This document shows positions 9,656 to 19,898 of a DNA stretch of 64,000 bases, one piece after another. Both the position numbers and the translations under genes were made by a program. Source of the stretch: Homalodisca vitripennis. Lineage: Eukaryota > Arthropoda > Insecta > Hemiptera > Cicadellidae. Below the pieces are notes generated by a model. The model was not told where the DNA came from. It did not search any database and was given only the letters and a program-made list of their open reading frames with translations. Location: NCBI RefSeq assembly GCF_021130785.1, contig NW_025776835.1:124001-188000 (forward strand), in the 5' to 3' direction. Within the stretch, counting starts at the first letter, position 1, and the number at the start of each line of letters is the position of its first letter.

Positions 9656-12600
9656 ATGGAGCGCGATAAAATATCATGTCCGTTCTGCAAAATAGAAATT
9701 TTAAGAAAAAACTATGATCGCCATTATAATTCTAAAAGTCATGAAAAAAAACAAGCAAATTTACAATAATGAACTAAATTATTTAAGACAGTGGGCTAGA
9801 GAAAATAAAATTGCCGATCACGAAAACATGTTTAATATTGAGAAATTACGTGAATTAAAGAGAAATTTCAAAGTTGAAAAGAAAAATCTCGACCTATTTA
9901 ATGATGAAAAACTTCATTCAATAGCTGAAAAGTTGGCTATCGGTACTAACGATAAAACCAAGTCTGAAATGATCGAAGAAATTGATAAAACTCTTAAAGT
10001 AAAATCCGAAAATATCATTAATGTAGAAGTTTTATCCTCAATACACGGTCTTTTCAAGCAATACATTTTAACAAACTTGAACGACAATTCCATGTCAATT
10101 TACAAATATCTTTCAATTATGCGGTCAGAAATTAAAAGTTTAATCGAGAAATTTCAAGAAAATGTTAAAAATATGAAGGGCTATCTCTCTTTGGAATGTG
10201 AATACGAACGAACTTTAGTGAATGGTGAACCGCAAACATGTCTAATGTATTTTACTATCAAAGCAGACGAAATCTTTGACGTAAACGACTTTATTACTAA
10301 GCAATTTAATAAATTAACACATCGAGAACAAACGAATAATCCAAATAAAGGTTCCGGATGGACATTTAAAAGTTGTAAACAACTAGTTTTGAGCCTTAAC
10401 AAACACGAAATGATGAATGCAGGATCATACATCGATTTACCAAAGAATATCAAAGATAAAAAAGCTTGTATAAATATAAAAAATAGAGATGATTTTTGCT
10501 TTATTTACTCAATAAGATGTGCTATTGAAAAACCAGAAAGAGACTGTGAACGTGTAAAGCAATACGAAAAATTTGTGAATGACGAAATATTTTCAGGTTT
10601 TGAGTATCCAATGTCTCTGAAAGATATACAAATATTTGAAAAACGAAGCTACAATTCCAAGTATAAGTTTCCAACAATGTCTATCAATGTCTACAGTTTT
10701 GATGAAAATATTAACATTGTTCCGTTACAAATTTCTGAAAAATATGACGCTGAAACAAACATTGATTTATTGTATGTTAAACAAGATGATAAATCTCATT
10801 ATGTTTTGATAACCGATTTAAATAAGCTTGTTTCTTCGCAGTTGTCTAAACATAAAGAAAGAAAATTTTTGTGTAGAAGATGTTTAAGCCATTTTTAACA
10901 AATCTGGAGATTTAACAGATCACTTAGAAATTTGTAAAAATCATGAAGTTTGTAAGCCAATTATGCCATTTCCAGGTCAAACAACTAAATTTACTAATTA
11001 TCAAAAGAAATTTAAACCATCCGTACGTAATTTATATGGACTTTGAGAGCATATTAGAAAAAATTCCGACATGCAAGAAACAATCCACAAAGATCGACTA
11101 CAACCAAGATTCAGAGGCACATTCCTTATGGTTTTACTCTATATTTAGTGTCGAATGTGACCAATCGCATGTACAAACCGATATGTTATCGTGCCAAAAA
11201 TGAAGAAGATTTGAAAAACGTCCCGACAAAATTGTTTGAAGAAACTCAATAAATTATCGAAATACATAGCGAAAAAATATAATTCTAAGAACATGAAACC
11301 TATGAAATTGACAGAAGAAGAAGAAATTTCGTATCAAAATTCAAACGTTTGTCATATCTGTGAATGGTCTGCTTATGATGTTGGGTCAATTCAGTATGGT
11401 TTTACTCCTGATAGTTGGAAAGATAAGAGTTATAATAAAGTAAGAGATCATTGTCATTTAAACCGGCAAGTTTCGAGGCGCAGCTCATGCATGTTGCAAT
11501 CTAAATTTGAAATTTCCTCAGAATATTCCCGTTTTCTGCCACAATATGTCAAATTACGATACTCATTTGTACATAAAAGAATTGGCTAAACAATATGGAA
11601 ATGTTGATTTGATTGCAAACACCGATGAAAAATATATAAATTATTCTGTAAATTCTGGATATGGCTATGAATTCGAAGGTGATAAGCCAAGAAAATTCAT
11701 CAAGTTTTCGTTTGTAGACACGTTCAGATTCATGGCCTCGTCTATAGAAAAGTTAGCTAAAAATCTAAAGAGAGAAGACTTCAAACATACAAATCATTTT
11801 ATACAAGATGGACTGAATGAGATAATAGAAAGACAGCCAAATGACGACGACGAGATTTTTAAAATTCTATCTGGAAAAGGAATATTTCCCTATGAATTTA
11901 TCGACAGTATTGAAAAACTTGATTACACAGAAGAATTAAGAATTGAAGATTTCTATTCACTTTTGACAGATGAGAGCATATCTGAGAAAGATTTTCAACA
12001 CTACTTAAATGTTTGGAACAAATTAAAAGAGAAAAATCTAGGAAATTACTCTGATCTCTATAACATTCAAGATGTTCTATTGCTCGCTGATATCTTTGAA
12101 AATTTGTTTTGAATTGCTATAAGCTTGATCCAGCACACTATCTAACAGCTCCCAGTCTTGCATGGGATGGCTATGTTAAAATTAACGAAGATAGAATTAC
12201 AATTAATTAGTGATTATAATATGTATTTGATGATTGAAAAAGGTATTCGCGGAGGCATTTCTCAATGTATTAAACGATATGTGAAAGCAAATAACAAATA
12301 TTTAAAAGATTTTGATAAGACAAAGCCCGAAAACTATTTACTCTATCTCGATGCAAACAACCTTTATGGGTATGGTCTTATGCAAAAACTGCCGTTTAGT
12401 GATATTCAAGTGGATGGATCCTAAAACGTATACAAAAGAAGAGTGGCAAGAAACAATTTTAGAACTCACTGGCGACGAAGATTATGGCTATATTCTCGAA
12501 GTCGATCTTGGATATCCAACGAATTTACACGAACATCACAAGGATTTACCTCTTGCTCCAGAACATTTTAAAAACAAACTTTGCACAACTCTACTGGATA

Positions 12601-13580
12601 AAACTGAATACGTTGTTCATTCGAGAAATTTGAAGTTCTATTTGGAACAAGGTATGATTTTGAAACATGTGAATAGAGTTATTGCATTCGATCAGAAGCC
12701 TTTTATGAAAGAGTACATTGATTTTAATACTAATATGAGGACCAAAGCTACAAGTGACTTTGAAAAGGACTTTTATAAGCTGATGAACAACTCAGTTTTT
12801 GGAAAAAGTATGGAAAATGTGCGAAATAGATGTGATATTAAGCTTGGAAATGAAGAATTTTCAATGAAACAAGCTAAGAAAACAAATTTCAAATGCTTTA
12901 ACATCTTTGACGACAACTGTATAGCGAGTCACATGTACAAACAAAAGGTTAAATTTAACAAACCGATTTACATAGGATTTTCAGTTCTCGACCTCTCAAA
13001 ATTGCTAATGTACGAGTTTTATTACAACAAATTAAAGAAGTTTGATCCAGATTTGAATCTGTGTTACATGGATACAGACAGTTATTTTCTAGAATTGAAA
13101 CGAGATCCTTTTAAAATTATTAAAGAAAATATAGATGACTTTGATACAAGTGATTATCCAAAAGATCATGAATGTTTCACTACTAAAAATAAGAAGGTAA
13201 TAGGGAAATTCAAAGATGAGTTAAATAGCGAAGTTTTAGAAGAATTTTGTGGTTTAAGGTCTAAGATGTACTCGTACAAATATCTAGATAAAAACCCAGT
13301 TAGGTGTAAAGGAATTAAGAGAAGCGTTGTAAATAAAACAATAAATATCGAAAACTTGAAGAGATGTTTGTTCGAAGATAAAGAAGAATTTAGGGAGATG
13401 ACTGTAATAAAAAGCTATAAACATGAATTGTACACAGTTACCATAAACAAGCTGGCACTGAACGCTAAAGATGATAAGAGAATTGTCCTAGAAAATAAGA
13501 TCGATACAGTACCGTATGGCTATGAAGCAAAATCTGATATATTAGACGAATTAAATAAACTTGGAAACTTTGATATGTAA
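9656..13580 (+). pseudogene. PolB: protein-primed DNA polymerase B (pPolB), frame-broken
   Basis: Family B protein-primed polymerase that copies the linear element. The start at 9656 sits in the element's recurrent start motif and opens a C2H2-type zinc finger (CPFC...H...H) that then breaks in an A8 run near 9750. The long frame 9714-10898 carries the N-terminal region, with ACINIKNRDDFCF-like and HYVLITDLNKLVSSQLSKHK signatures. The exonuclease segment HNMSNYDTHLYIKEL lies at about 11540-11585, motif A (LDANNLYGYG) at about 12347, motif B (YKLMNNSVFGK) at about 12770-12800, and motif C (YMDTDS) at about 13065. Frame shifts occur near 9750, 10895, 11090, 11230, 11465, 12110, 12165 and 12415. 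All catalytic motifs survive in separate frames. The stop codon abuts the next ATG. Confidence 0.95.
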
Positions 13581-13746
13581 ATGGAAGATGATTTAATTCA
13601 CTGTCACAAGTGTAAAAAGAAAACGAAAAATATAGATTCAAAAATCGTTCAAACTCAAAAATGGATTGTATATAATTGCTGCAAAATGTTCAAAATGTAA
13701 GACAAACAATTTTGTTTATAAAGAATCCAAATCCAAAACCTGTTAA
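13581..13746 (+). pseudogene. small zinc-ribbon protein, frame-broken
   Basis: The ATG follows the polymerase stop codon with no gap (tatgtaaatgg). The first frame gives a CHKC pair and runs 39 codons. A second CSKC pair follows in the next frame, ending at 13746, so one extra base in an A5 run near 13655 splits a CxxC...CxxC ribbon. Size and pattern match the intact 47-aa ribbon protein at 21452-21595, suggesting paralogues. The role is unknown; small ribbons next to the integrase occur in related elements, so a DNA-binding or integrase-accessory role is an inference. The 3' end overlaps the start of the integrase frame. Confidence 0.6.
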
Positions 13747-14591
13747 GCAAGAATTGAAGACTAAAGATGAGATAGAGATTGAAGCTCGAGAAATTCATGC
13801 ACCAGTACGAAAAAAGTTTAAAAAGAGAAAAATTATAACATTAGGAATTGACGATTTATGGGCAGCAGATTTAGTTATAATGTCTAACTATTCAGATCAA
13901 AATGATGGATTTAAGTATATGTTAAATGTTATTGATACTTTCTCAAAATATGCTTGGTCAAGAGCTATCAAAAGAAAAAACGGCAAGGATATTTCAAAAG
14001 CTTTCGAAGATATAGTAAAAGATGCCATAAGGATCAATCACAAACCTCCTAACCTACTTCATACAGATAAGGGTTTAGAGTTTAAAAATAAAGAATTTAA
14101 CGATGTTTTGAGAAAATACAACATTAAGATTTATCATACTGAAAACGAAGAGAAATCAAGTATTGTAGAGAGATATAACAGAACTCAAAATGAAAGAATG
14201 AAGGTTTCTTTTTGAGATTAATAAAAACTTTAAATGGATCGATATTCTTCAAGAAATCGTAAAGAAATATAACGATACTGTTCATAGCACAATCAAAATG
14301 AAGCCTAAAGACGTAGATAAAGATGCAGAAAAAGAGTTATTAGAGTCGGTTTTCAAGTATGTTCCACCTGAAATTCACACGAAAACTAAATTTAAAGTCA
14401 ATGATCATGTAAGAATTGTTAGTAAAAAACAAACATTTTCGAACAAATATAAGAACAATTGGTCAAGAGAAATCTTTGTGATTTATCAAATTAATAACAC
14501 AGATCCTGTAACTTATAGTATAAAAGATTTAAATAATGAAGAAATAACCGGAAAGTTTTATGAATATGAATTGAAGAAGTCAAAACTGTAA
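13676..14591 (+). pseudogene. INT: RVE-type integrase with C-terminal SH3/chromo-like domain, frame-broken
   Basis: The DDE core inserts the linear element into the host. In the first open frame (13676-14215) the catalytic acidic residues are Asp65 (WAADLV), Asp131 (LHTDKG) and Glu165 (IVERYNRT), with 33 residues between the last two. This is close to the usual D-D-35-E spacing and intact. A single-base break in the T run at about 14210 separates the rest. The second frame (to 14591) holds the helical tail and a beta-rich end (KVNDHVRIV...TYSIKDLNNEEI) like the SH3/chromo-type tails of Polinton integrases. The first frame has no ATG at its 5' end (TTG at 13676), and the true start is unclear because it overlaps the zinc-ribbon gene. 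Confidence 0.93.
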
Positions 14592-14611
14592 TATAAATTT
14601 TCTATATATAA

Positions 14612-14995
14612 ATGGCGCATCAAAAGAAATGTACAAAGTGCAAAGAATTTAAAGATTTAAATGAATTTTATAAAGATAAAAATAGGAAAGATGGAATGCA
14701 TTATAATTGCAAAGATTGTGAAAGGGAATATCATAAAGAATTATATGATAAAATAGAAAAATTAACTTTGGAAGATAAAGAATGTCTTAAATGTAAAGAA
14801 ACTAAAAAAATTTCAGAGTTTAATAGTGATCACTATAGTAGAGATAAGAAAGACTCATATTGTAAAGATTGTGTAAAGAAGAATCACCATAGATTATATT
14901 ATGAAGATACTCAATGTGAATGTGGAAGAACTATAAAATGGTTAAATAATTATCAAAAACATTTACAAACAAAATATCATAATTCAAGAGTTTAA
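14612..14995 (+). CDS. multi-zinc-ribbon protein, 127 aa
   Basis: Intact frame starting at a perfect tatatataaatggcg motif. Two tandem CxxC...CxxC modules (Cys7/10/33/36 and Cys58/61/84/87) are followed by a CEC...H...H module (Cys102, Cys104, His117, His123), all in a strongly Lys-rich protein. Each module resembles the treble-clef/HNH-like CKDC zinc domains common in large DNA viruses and phages. No catalytic His-Asn-His is evident, so nucleic-acid binding is the best inference. A decayed tandem copy follows immediately. Confidence 0.7.
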   Translation: MAHQKKCTKCKEFKDLNEFYKDKNRKDGMHYNCKDCEREYHKELYDKIEKLTLEDKECLKCKETKKISEFNSDHYSRDKKDSYCKDCVKKNHHRLYYEDTQCECGRTIKWLNNYQKHLQTKYHNSRV

Positions 14996-15028
14996 CATTT
15001 TCATCGTGTAATAATTTTTTCTATATAA

Positions 15029-15352
15029 ATGGAGTCTCAAAAGAAATGTACAAAGTGTCAAGAAGAGAATAGAAAAGACTGTTATTGTAAGGAATTATAC
15101 GATAAAATGAACAAATTAACTTTAGAAGAGAAAAAGTGTTACTTTTGTAAAGAAATTAAAAAATATTTCTGAATTTAATAACTGGCAGTATAGTAAAGAT
15201 AGAAAAGATGCTTTTTGCAAAGATTGTGCTAAAAAAATTTTCAGCGAAAGTTATAAAAAACGAAATGCCCTTGTGAATATGAAAAAAGAATTCTACAATG
15301 GTTACCTAGTTATGCTAAACATTTACAAACAAAATATAATAAATCGAGAGTT
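15029..15352 (+). pseudogene. decayed tandem copy of the multi-zinc-ribbon gene
   Basis: Starts at the same motif (ctatataaatggag) and repeats the opening KKCTKC and the later CxxC pairs of the 14612 gene, but the first module is shortened. The frame is lost near 15165 after the second CxxC, and an extra base run leads to stops. The C-terminal module that ends in a Lys-Tyr-rich tail is still traceable to about 15345, in another frame. This is a duplicated gene losing function. Confidence 0.65.
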
Positions 15353-15353
15353 T

Positions 15354-16167
15354 TTAGTAAAATTTAGAAACATTTTCATCGTGTAATTTAGATATTCTAT
15401 AAATCAGTCGAGATTCTGCCATATTTGTAGTAAAATGATTTCCGTTGTATAAAATATTCAAAGATTCTTTCATTTGGTTGTAGAGATTTATACTATTTGG
15501 ATCTCCTTGTCTTAATAAAATTTCCATTTCTGGGTAATCAATTTCAAGTTCTTTCAATCTTTTCGGTATTTCTCTCTTTTGAGCTCTGATAACGTAATAA
15601 GGATATTCCCACATGTGATTCTTCTTAATTAATACAAAAACATGGTGTTTTTTCTTAGCAAAATCTTTACAAACAAGGTCTGGTTTCATTAAGTCAATTT
15701 TTACACTTTGTTTTGCGATTATTTTCCGTTTTTATTTCATCTTTAATTTGCAAGTGTTTAACTTCGTCCTCTAAATATTTAATCTTGTTTTCAAGTTTGT
15801 ACTCACCAAATTTACGAATACTTGGCAAAACTTCTTTTGTAACCCAATTTTTGAAGATTTTTGCCTCTTTTTTATGTGATCTCAAAATTAAAGAATAAAG
15901 TCCAGATTCATTGATAAAAACAGTGTCAGGATGAAGATTGTTAAGGGGCCATTCGAATAGCCCCTTGTTTTTTTTTAAGTAAAAATATTGAATTTTGTCA
16001 TCATCATCAACATTTAATTTAATTGCGTTTTTTGTTTTTTCATAACCTAATATTTCACAAACATCTTTAGCCTTAAACCAGATTACATTGATTTCGTCTA
16101 CAATCGTTACAATGTCTTTATTATTGAATATAAGTTGATTATTTATTGGATCTACAACTGTCTCCAT
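15354..16167 (-). pseudogene. bro: BRO-family protein (Bro-N plus C-terminal domain), frame-broken
   Basis: The minus-strand frame from 16167 to 15694 starts at the inverted start motif (tctatctaaatggag). Its first 115 residues form a Bro-N domain, including WFKAKDVCEILGYEKTKNAI and FINESGLYSLILRS followed by FKNWVTKEVLPSIRKFGEY. A coiled segment follows. One base shift near 15700 moves the C-terminal domain (YVIRAQKREIPKRL, ending at 15354) into another frame. BRO proteins are DNA-binding proteins widespread in insect DNA viruses and phages; their role in Polintons is unknown. The coding region contains a perfect 7-bp hairpin at 15947-15970. Confidence 0.85.
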
Positions 16168-16194
16168 TTAGATAGAAAAGAAATTTAACTAGTA

Positions 16195-16290
16195 ATTTTT
16201 ATTTTGAGAATAAAGCCCAGATTCATTAATGAAAACAGTGTTTTTTTGAAAGTTTGAAGGCGGGGGCGAATCACCCCTACCTTCAGAATG
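16195..16290 (-). pseudogene. bro: fragment of a second BRO gene
   Basis: The minus strand encodes TVFINESGLYS again, matching the centre of the neighbouring Bro-N domain, but it is preceded by a different Ser/Pro-rich stretch and ends after about 30 codons. It also carries its own imperfect hairpin (gaaggcgggg...cccctaccttc) where the intact gene has a perfect one. It is a leftover of a duplicated or recombined BRO paralogue, upstream of the current BRO start. Confidence 0.55.
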
Positions 16291-16328
16291 TATGTTTTCG
16301 AAGCTTTTTTTATATTTTGGGGTCCATT

Positions 16329-17064
16329 TTAATCCTTTTTCAATCTTAAATATATTGTTGTTTTACTCTCATTATTTAATAAATTTCCCTCAGAGTCTTG
16401 TATAGTTAGAACGATTTTTTGAATTCTTTTAATATTTTTTCTAATTGGAATATAATCGATTTCATTTGGTTTTTCACTGATTTTTGATCCATAAGCAACA
16501 TTTGGGAAAAAAAGTGTACAAAATTTCAGATTCTTTGTGTAAATGTTCGGTATGATTTTTAAAACTAGGTTCAACGAGATTGCAGTGCACTTCAATTACA
16601 TCGAACGGTCTAAATTTTGGCGTTTTATTTCCTAAATATACCTGATTTGGCTCAATAGTTTCTTGAACAAACCCTAATAAATCTACAATAATTGCTGAAA
16701 ACATTATTCTTACTGGTGATTTTATTTGAATTTTATTAGAGAGATAATTTTTTTGCATTTCAAACTTGTTTTCGTCAAAGTTTAAAGATTTATCTGATTG
16801 TTTGAATGTTTTCAGATAATTTTTAAGGGAATTTTTTATTTGATCGAAAGTATAATATCCTTTGTTTAAACCATAATATTTTGTTATGTTCTTCTCACTA
16901 AATCCTATACAATAAGGAGAACTTTCACTAATATTTATTACAAAATTGTCAGAATAAAAACCGCTTAAACCGATGAAATAATTTGATTCTTCCTCTAAGT
17001 GTATAGGATGTTCCAAGTTTAAAACTAATTTAGAGCTTTCTGAAGTCAACTTGAACAGCTTCAT
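16329..17064 (-). pseudogene. mCP: minor capsid (penton-like) protein, single jelly roll, frame-broken
   Basis: Two overlapping minus-strand frames (17064-16474 and 16595-16329) together span about 240 residues, the usual size of Polinton penton-like proteins. Family signatures seen are FRPFDVIEVHCNLVEPSF and ESEILYTFFP in the first frame. NEIDYIPIR, VLTIQDSEGNLL and a beta-strand end (TTIYLRLKK) lie in the second. The break is one base near 16510. Known role: five-fold vertex component of the virion. This gene lacks the TAAATGG start motif; its ATG is preceded by gcgaaa. Confidence 0.78.
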
Positions 17065-17104
17065 TTTCGCAAGCGTTGCTTCAAGATGAAAATCTTCTAT
17101 TTAA

Positions 17105-17770
17105 ATGGAGAAATTTTTAAAGCAAAAAGATCAGATAAAACTTCAAACGTTTGAAGAAAAATAAGAAAGATCAACCAATCAGATTGTTAATTGTTGGTTC
17201 AAGTGGATGTGGAAAAAACAACTTTATTATTGAATTTTATCTACAATAGGTTGATTCATTATTCCAATTTGTATGTTTTTAGTAAATCTTTAGAACAGGA
17301 CGCCTATAAAAAATTACAAGAAAGATTTGAAAACATTGAGAAGAACTTAAGTAAGAAAATATCACATTTTTATAATGCTTCTGAGGACATAGTTCCGTTA
17401 AGCGAATGTAAACCCAATTCGTTAATCGTTTTTGATGATTGTATTTTGGAAAATCAGGACGTTATTAAGGAATATTTCGTAATGTCTCGTCACAAAAAAC
17501 ATATCTTGTATCTATCTTTCCCAATGCTTTTCAAAGGTTGATAAACAAGTTATAAGAAATAACCTGAATATGTTGTGTATTTTTAAGCAAGATGATCACT
17601 ATTCGAGAAAGATTTATAACAATTATGTGGGATCTGATATGAGTTTTAACCACTTTATTGAGTTATGTGATAAAATTTGGAAGGAAGACTACGGATTTTT
17701 AACTATTAATCTAACTTTGAAGCCTAAAAATGGCAAATATTTGAATAAATTTTCCAATATAAACGTGTGA
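17105..17770 (+). pseudogene. ATPase: FtsK/HerA-type genome-packaging ATPase, frame-broken
   Basis: P-loop ATPase that pumps DNA into capsids in related viruses. The ATG at 17105 lies in the start motif (ctatttaaatggag) and reads 19 codons to a stop. Frame changes near 17150 and within the A6 run at about 17212-17217 split the Walker A loop (GSSGCGK then TT). The long frame 17191-17541 carries Walker B (SLIVFDD, at about 17419-17439) and the region after it. A further break near 17525 shifts the C-terminal part, which ends at 17770. The length, about 215 residues, matches Polinton ATPases. The break inside the P-loop would abolish activity if real. Confidence 0.88.
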
Positions 17771-17787
17771 TAATCTAGTTGTTTTCA

Positions 17788-18126
17788 TGTTTTTACGTTC
17801 ACGTTCCACGTTCACGTTCATGTTTCACGTTCATGTTTCACGTTCATGTTTCACGTTCACGTTTTACGTTCCACGTTTCGTGTTCTCGTTTCGTGTTCAC
17901 GTTTCCACGTTCCACGTTCACGTTTTACGTTCCGTGTTCTCGTTTCGTGTTCACGTTTCCACGTTCCGTGTTCACGTTTTACGTTCCACGTTTCGTGTTC
18001 TCGTTTTCACGTTTCGTGTTCACGTTTCCACGTTCCACGTTCACGTTTTACGTTCCGTGTTCACGTTTCGTGTTCTCGTTTTCACGTTTCGTGTTCACGT
18101 TTCCACGTTCCACGTTTACGTTTCAA
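17788..18126. repeat. CpG-rich ACGTTYC tandem repeat array
   Basis: About 340 bp built from 5-6 base words (acgttc, acgtttc, gtgttc). They are arranged as roughly four longer units of about 54-74 bp that each begin with gttcacgttttacgttcc and end with gtttccacgttcc. It contains no stop trinucleotide on the plus strand over most of its length, so all three plus frames are open. It separates the ATPase from the PLA2-domain gene and is far richer in CpG than the rest of the element. The predicted proteins are repeats of VHVSRSRF-like words and are not credible genes. Confidence 0.9.
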
Positions 18127-18141
18127 AATTTTCCTAAATAA

Positions 18142-19450
18142 ATGGCGAACGTAACTTCAGAAGAAGCAAAAAAACTTGATCAAATAGAAAAGAAATTAAT
18201 CAAAGAATTTAAAGAACAGATTCGAATTGATGAAAAAGAACAAGAATTTATTCAAAAGATTAATCAACCTGTAACATCTGCAATAAAAAATGTTGAGGGC
18301 AAAATTGAAAATGTTTTAAGCGATAATCAAAAATTTGATGAATTTGGTTCCAGTTGTACGACAATTTGCTGATATTTCGATACCAGAATCTGAGTTTGAA
18401 TTGCCAAAATTACCATCTTCAACACCATTTAGACCTCGAATCATTGAAGACTCTACCATAGTTGAACCAATAAGTCCTGGAACAACGGATATAATAATTG
18501 GTGAAATTGGTAAAAAATTTCTTCCTAGAGCAAAGGATGATAAATTTGGTTTGTATTGGGACAGAAAAAAGAAAAGTTTTATGATTGGAAATTTGCCCGT
18601 GAATTTTGAGCATAATGATATCATTATTAATGAAAAAACATATGAAGGAACTCAAGGTTTATGGAGATTATTAACAGGCACTGATGTTCCAAAAGACGGT
18701 TTATATTCTGAAGAAGACTTGAAAAAGTATACTGAAATTTTATGGAAATCTGATTCAATTTACAAAAATAATGATCCATCAACTAAGAAACCAAAGTCAA
18801 GTAAAGGTAAAAAATATCTCAATTTGATTAAACCAATTTGGGAAAAAAGAATCGAAGGATCAGGTGTGAGAAAATACAGTGATAATAAGATTGAATACAG
18901 ATATATCGACGATTTGACAAAACTCGATGGAATTATTAATTATATTTATGCTCAAGAAAAGGCTGTAAACAACAATTTTTTGAACGAAAAGAAAGCGATT
19001 AAAGATTTTATTTCGAACAAACTTGATGAAATGATTGAAAAACCTGATGGAATTAAATATTTAAAACGAGTTTTGCCGGCAATAAGTTCATCTATGATTG
19101 AGGGTAGTGGACTTTTGAATGATTTTATCAACAATTTACCTTTTGAATTACACGTACCAACTTATCAGTATCTGGGGCCTGGCACAAAACTTGAAAAAAG
19201 ATTGAAAAGAGGAGATCCTGGTATAAATAAATTAGATCAAGCTGCTATGGAACACGATATTTTTTATGCAAAACATAGAGACACAAATTCCAGACATATC
19301 GCAGATAAAGTTTTGCAAGATAAGGCAATGGATAGATTTTTATCAAAAGATGCTAGTTTAGGTGAAAGATTTGTTGCGCTTCCAACAGCTGGAGCAATGT
19401 TTTTGAAGAGAAAACTAGGAATGGGAATCGAAGAGAACTTGAAATTTTAA
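18142..19450 (+). pseudogene. virion-type protein with C-terminal phospholipase A2-like domain, one frame break
   Basis: The start at 18142 uses the aaataaatggcg motif. The first 70 residues are an acidic/basic coiled coil. One base shift near 18340-18370 leads into the 371-codon frame ending at 19450. Mid-protein there is a conserved DKFGLYWD...YEGTQGLWRLL module known from Polinton and insect-element proteins. The C-terminal part has GSGLLNDFINNLP, then a calcium-loop-like YLGPGT (residues 279-284) and an EHDIFY motif with the His-Asp pair (307-308), as in parvovirus VP1-type PLA2 domains. In viruses that domain disrupts endosomal membranes. PLA2 activity here is inferred from motifs. Confidence 0.72.
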
Positions 19451-19458
19451 CTATATAA

Positions 19459-19898
19459 ATGGAGGTGAACGTAAAACTTCAGCAAAAATCAGAAAGAAAA
19501 AATAAAATCCGCTTTTAAGAAGAAAATACCCGTTAGTATTCAATTTAAAATAGATCAACTAAAAAATGGCGAAGATAAGATATTTTTAACAAATAGACAA
19601 TACAATAAACTCGAAAAACATAAGAAAAACAATAAAGGAAACCAGAATAGAATTTTCTTATAATCAGTTGAAAGAACTTAAAAATGGTGGACTTTTGAAA
19701 GATTTATTAGATTTTGGAGAAAATATTCCAGTTGTTAAAAATGTTGTTCCTTATGTTCGTAAAGCTGCTCCAATCGTTAAAAAAGATGTGATTCCTATTG
19801 TTCGAAACATTTTAAATTGGTTAGATAAAGAGTTGGAAGATGTTACAGGATCTGGATTAGATGAAAAAAACTTTGAATTACGTGAAATCAAACATTGA
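19459..19898 (+). pseudogene. small pX/pVI-like basic virion protein, frame-broken
   Basis: Starts at a perfect ctatataaatggagg motif. The first frame stops early; later frames give a Lys-rich part with repeated Q-x-x-x-L/K elements (about 19500-19660). They then give a 76-aa end (19668-19898) with GGLLKDLL, hydrophobic VVKNVVPYV and IVKKDVIPIV stretches, and an acidic tail. Small basic proteins with a Gly-Gly-Leu-Leu and amphipathic part, lying between virion and protease genes, are reported for adintoviruses as adenovirus pX- or pVI-like. The match here is by pattern and position only. At least two base shifts (near 19485 and 19640) break it. Confidence 0.5.

Noticed and set aside
17779..18154. 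Three overlapping plus-strand frames of about 100-120 codons
   Set aside because: All arise from the ACGTTYC repeat, which lacks stop trinucleotides in every frame. The products are repetitive words without a start motif.
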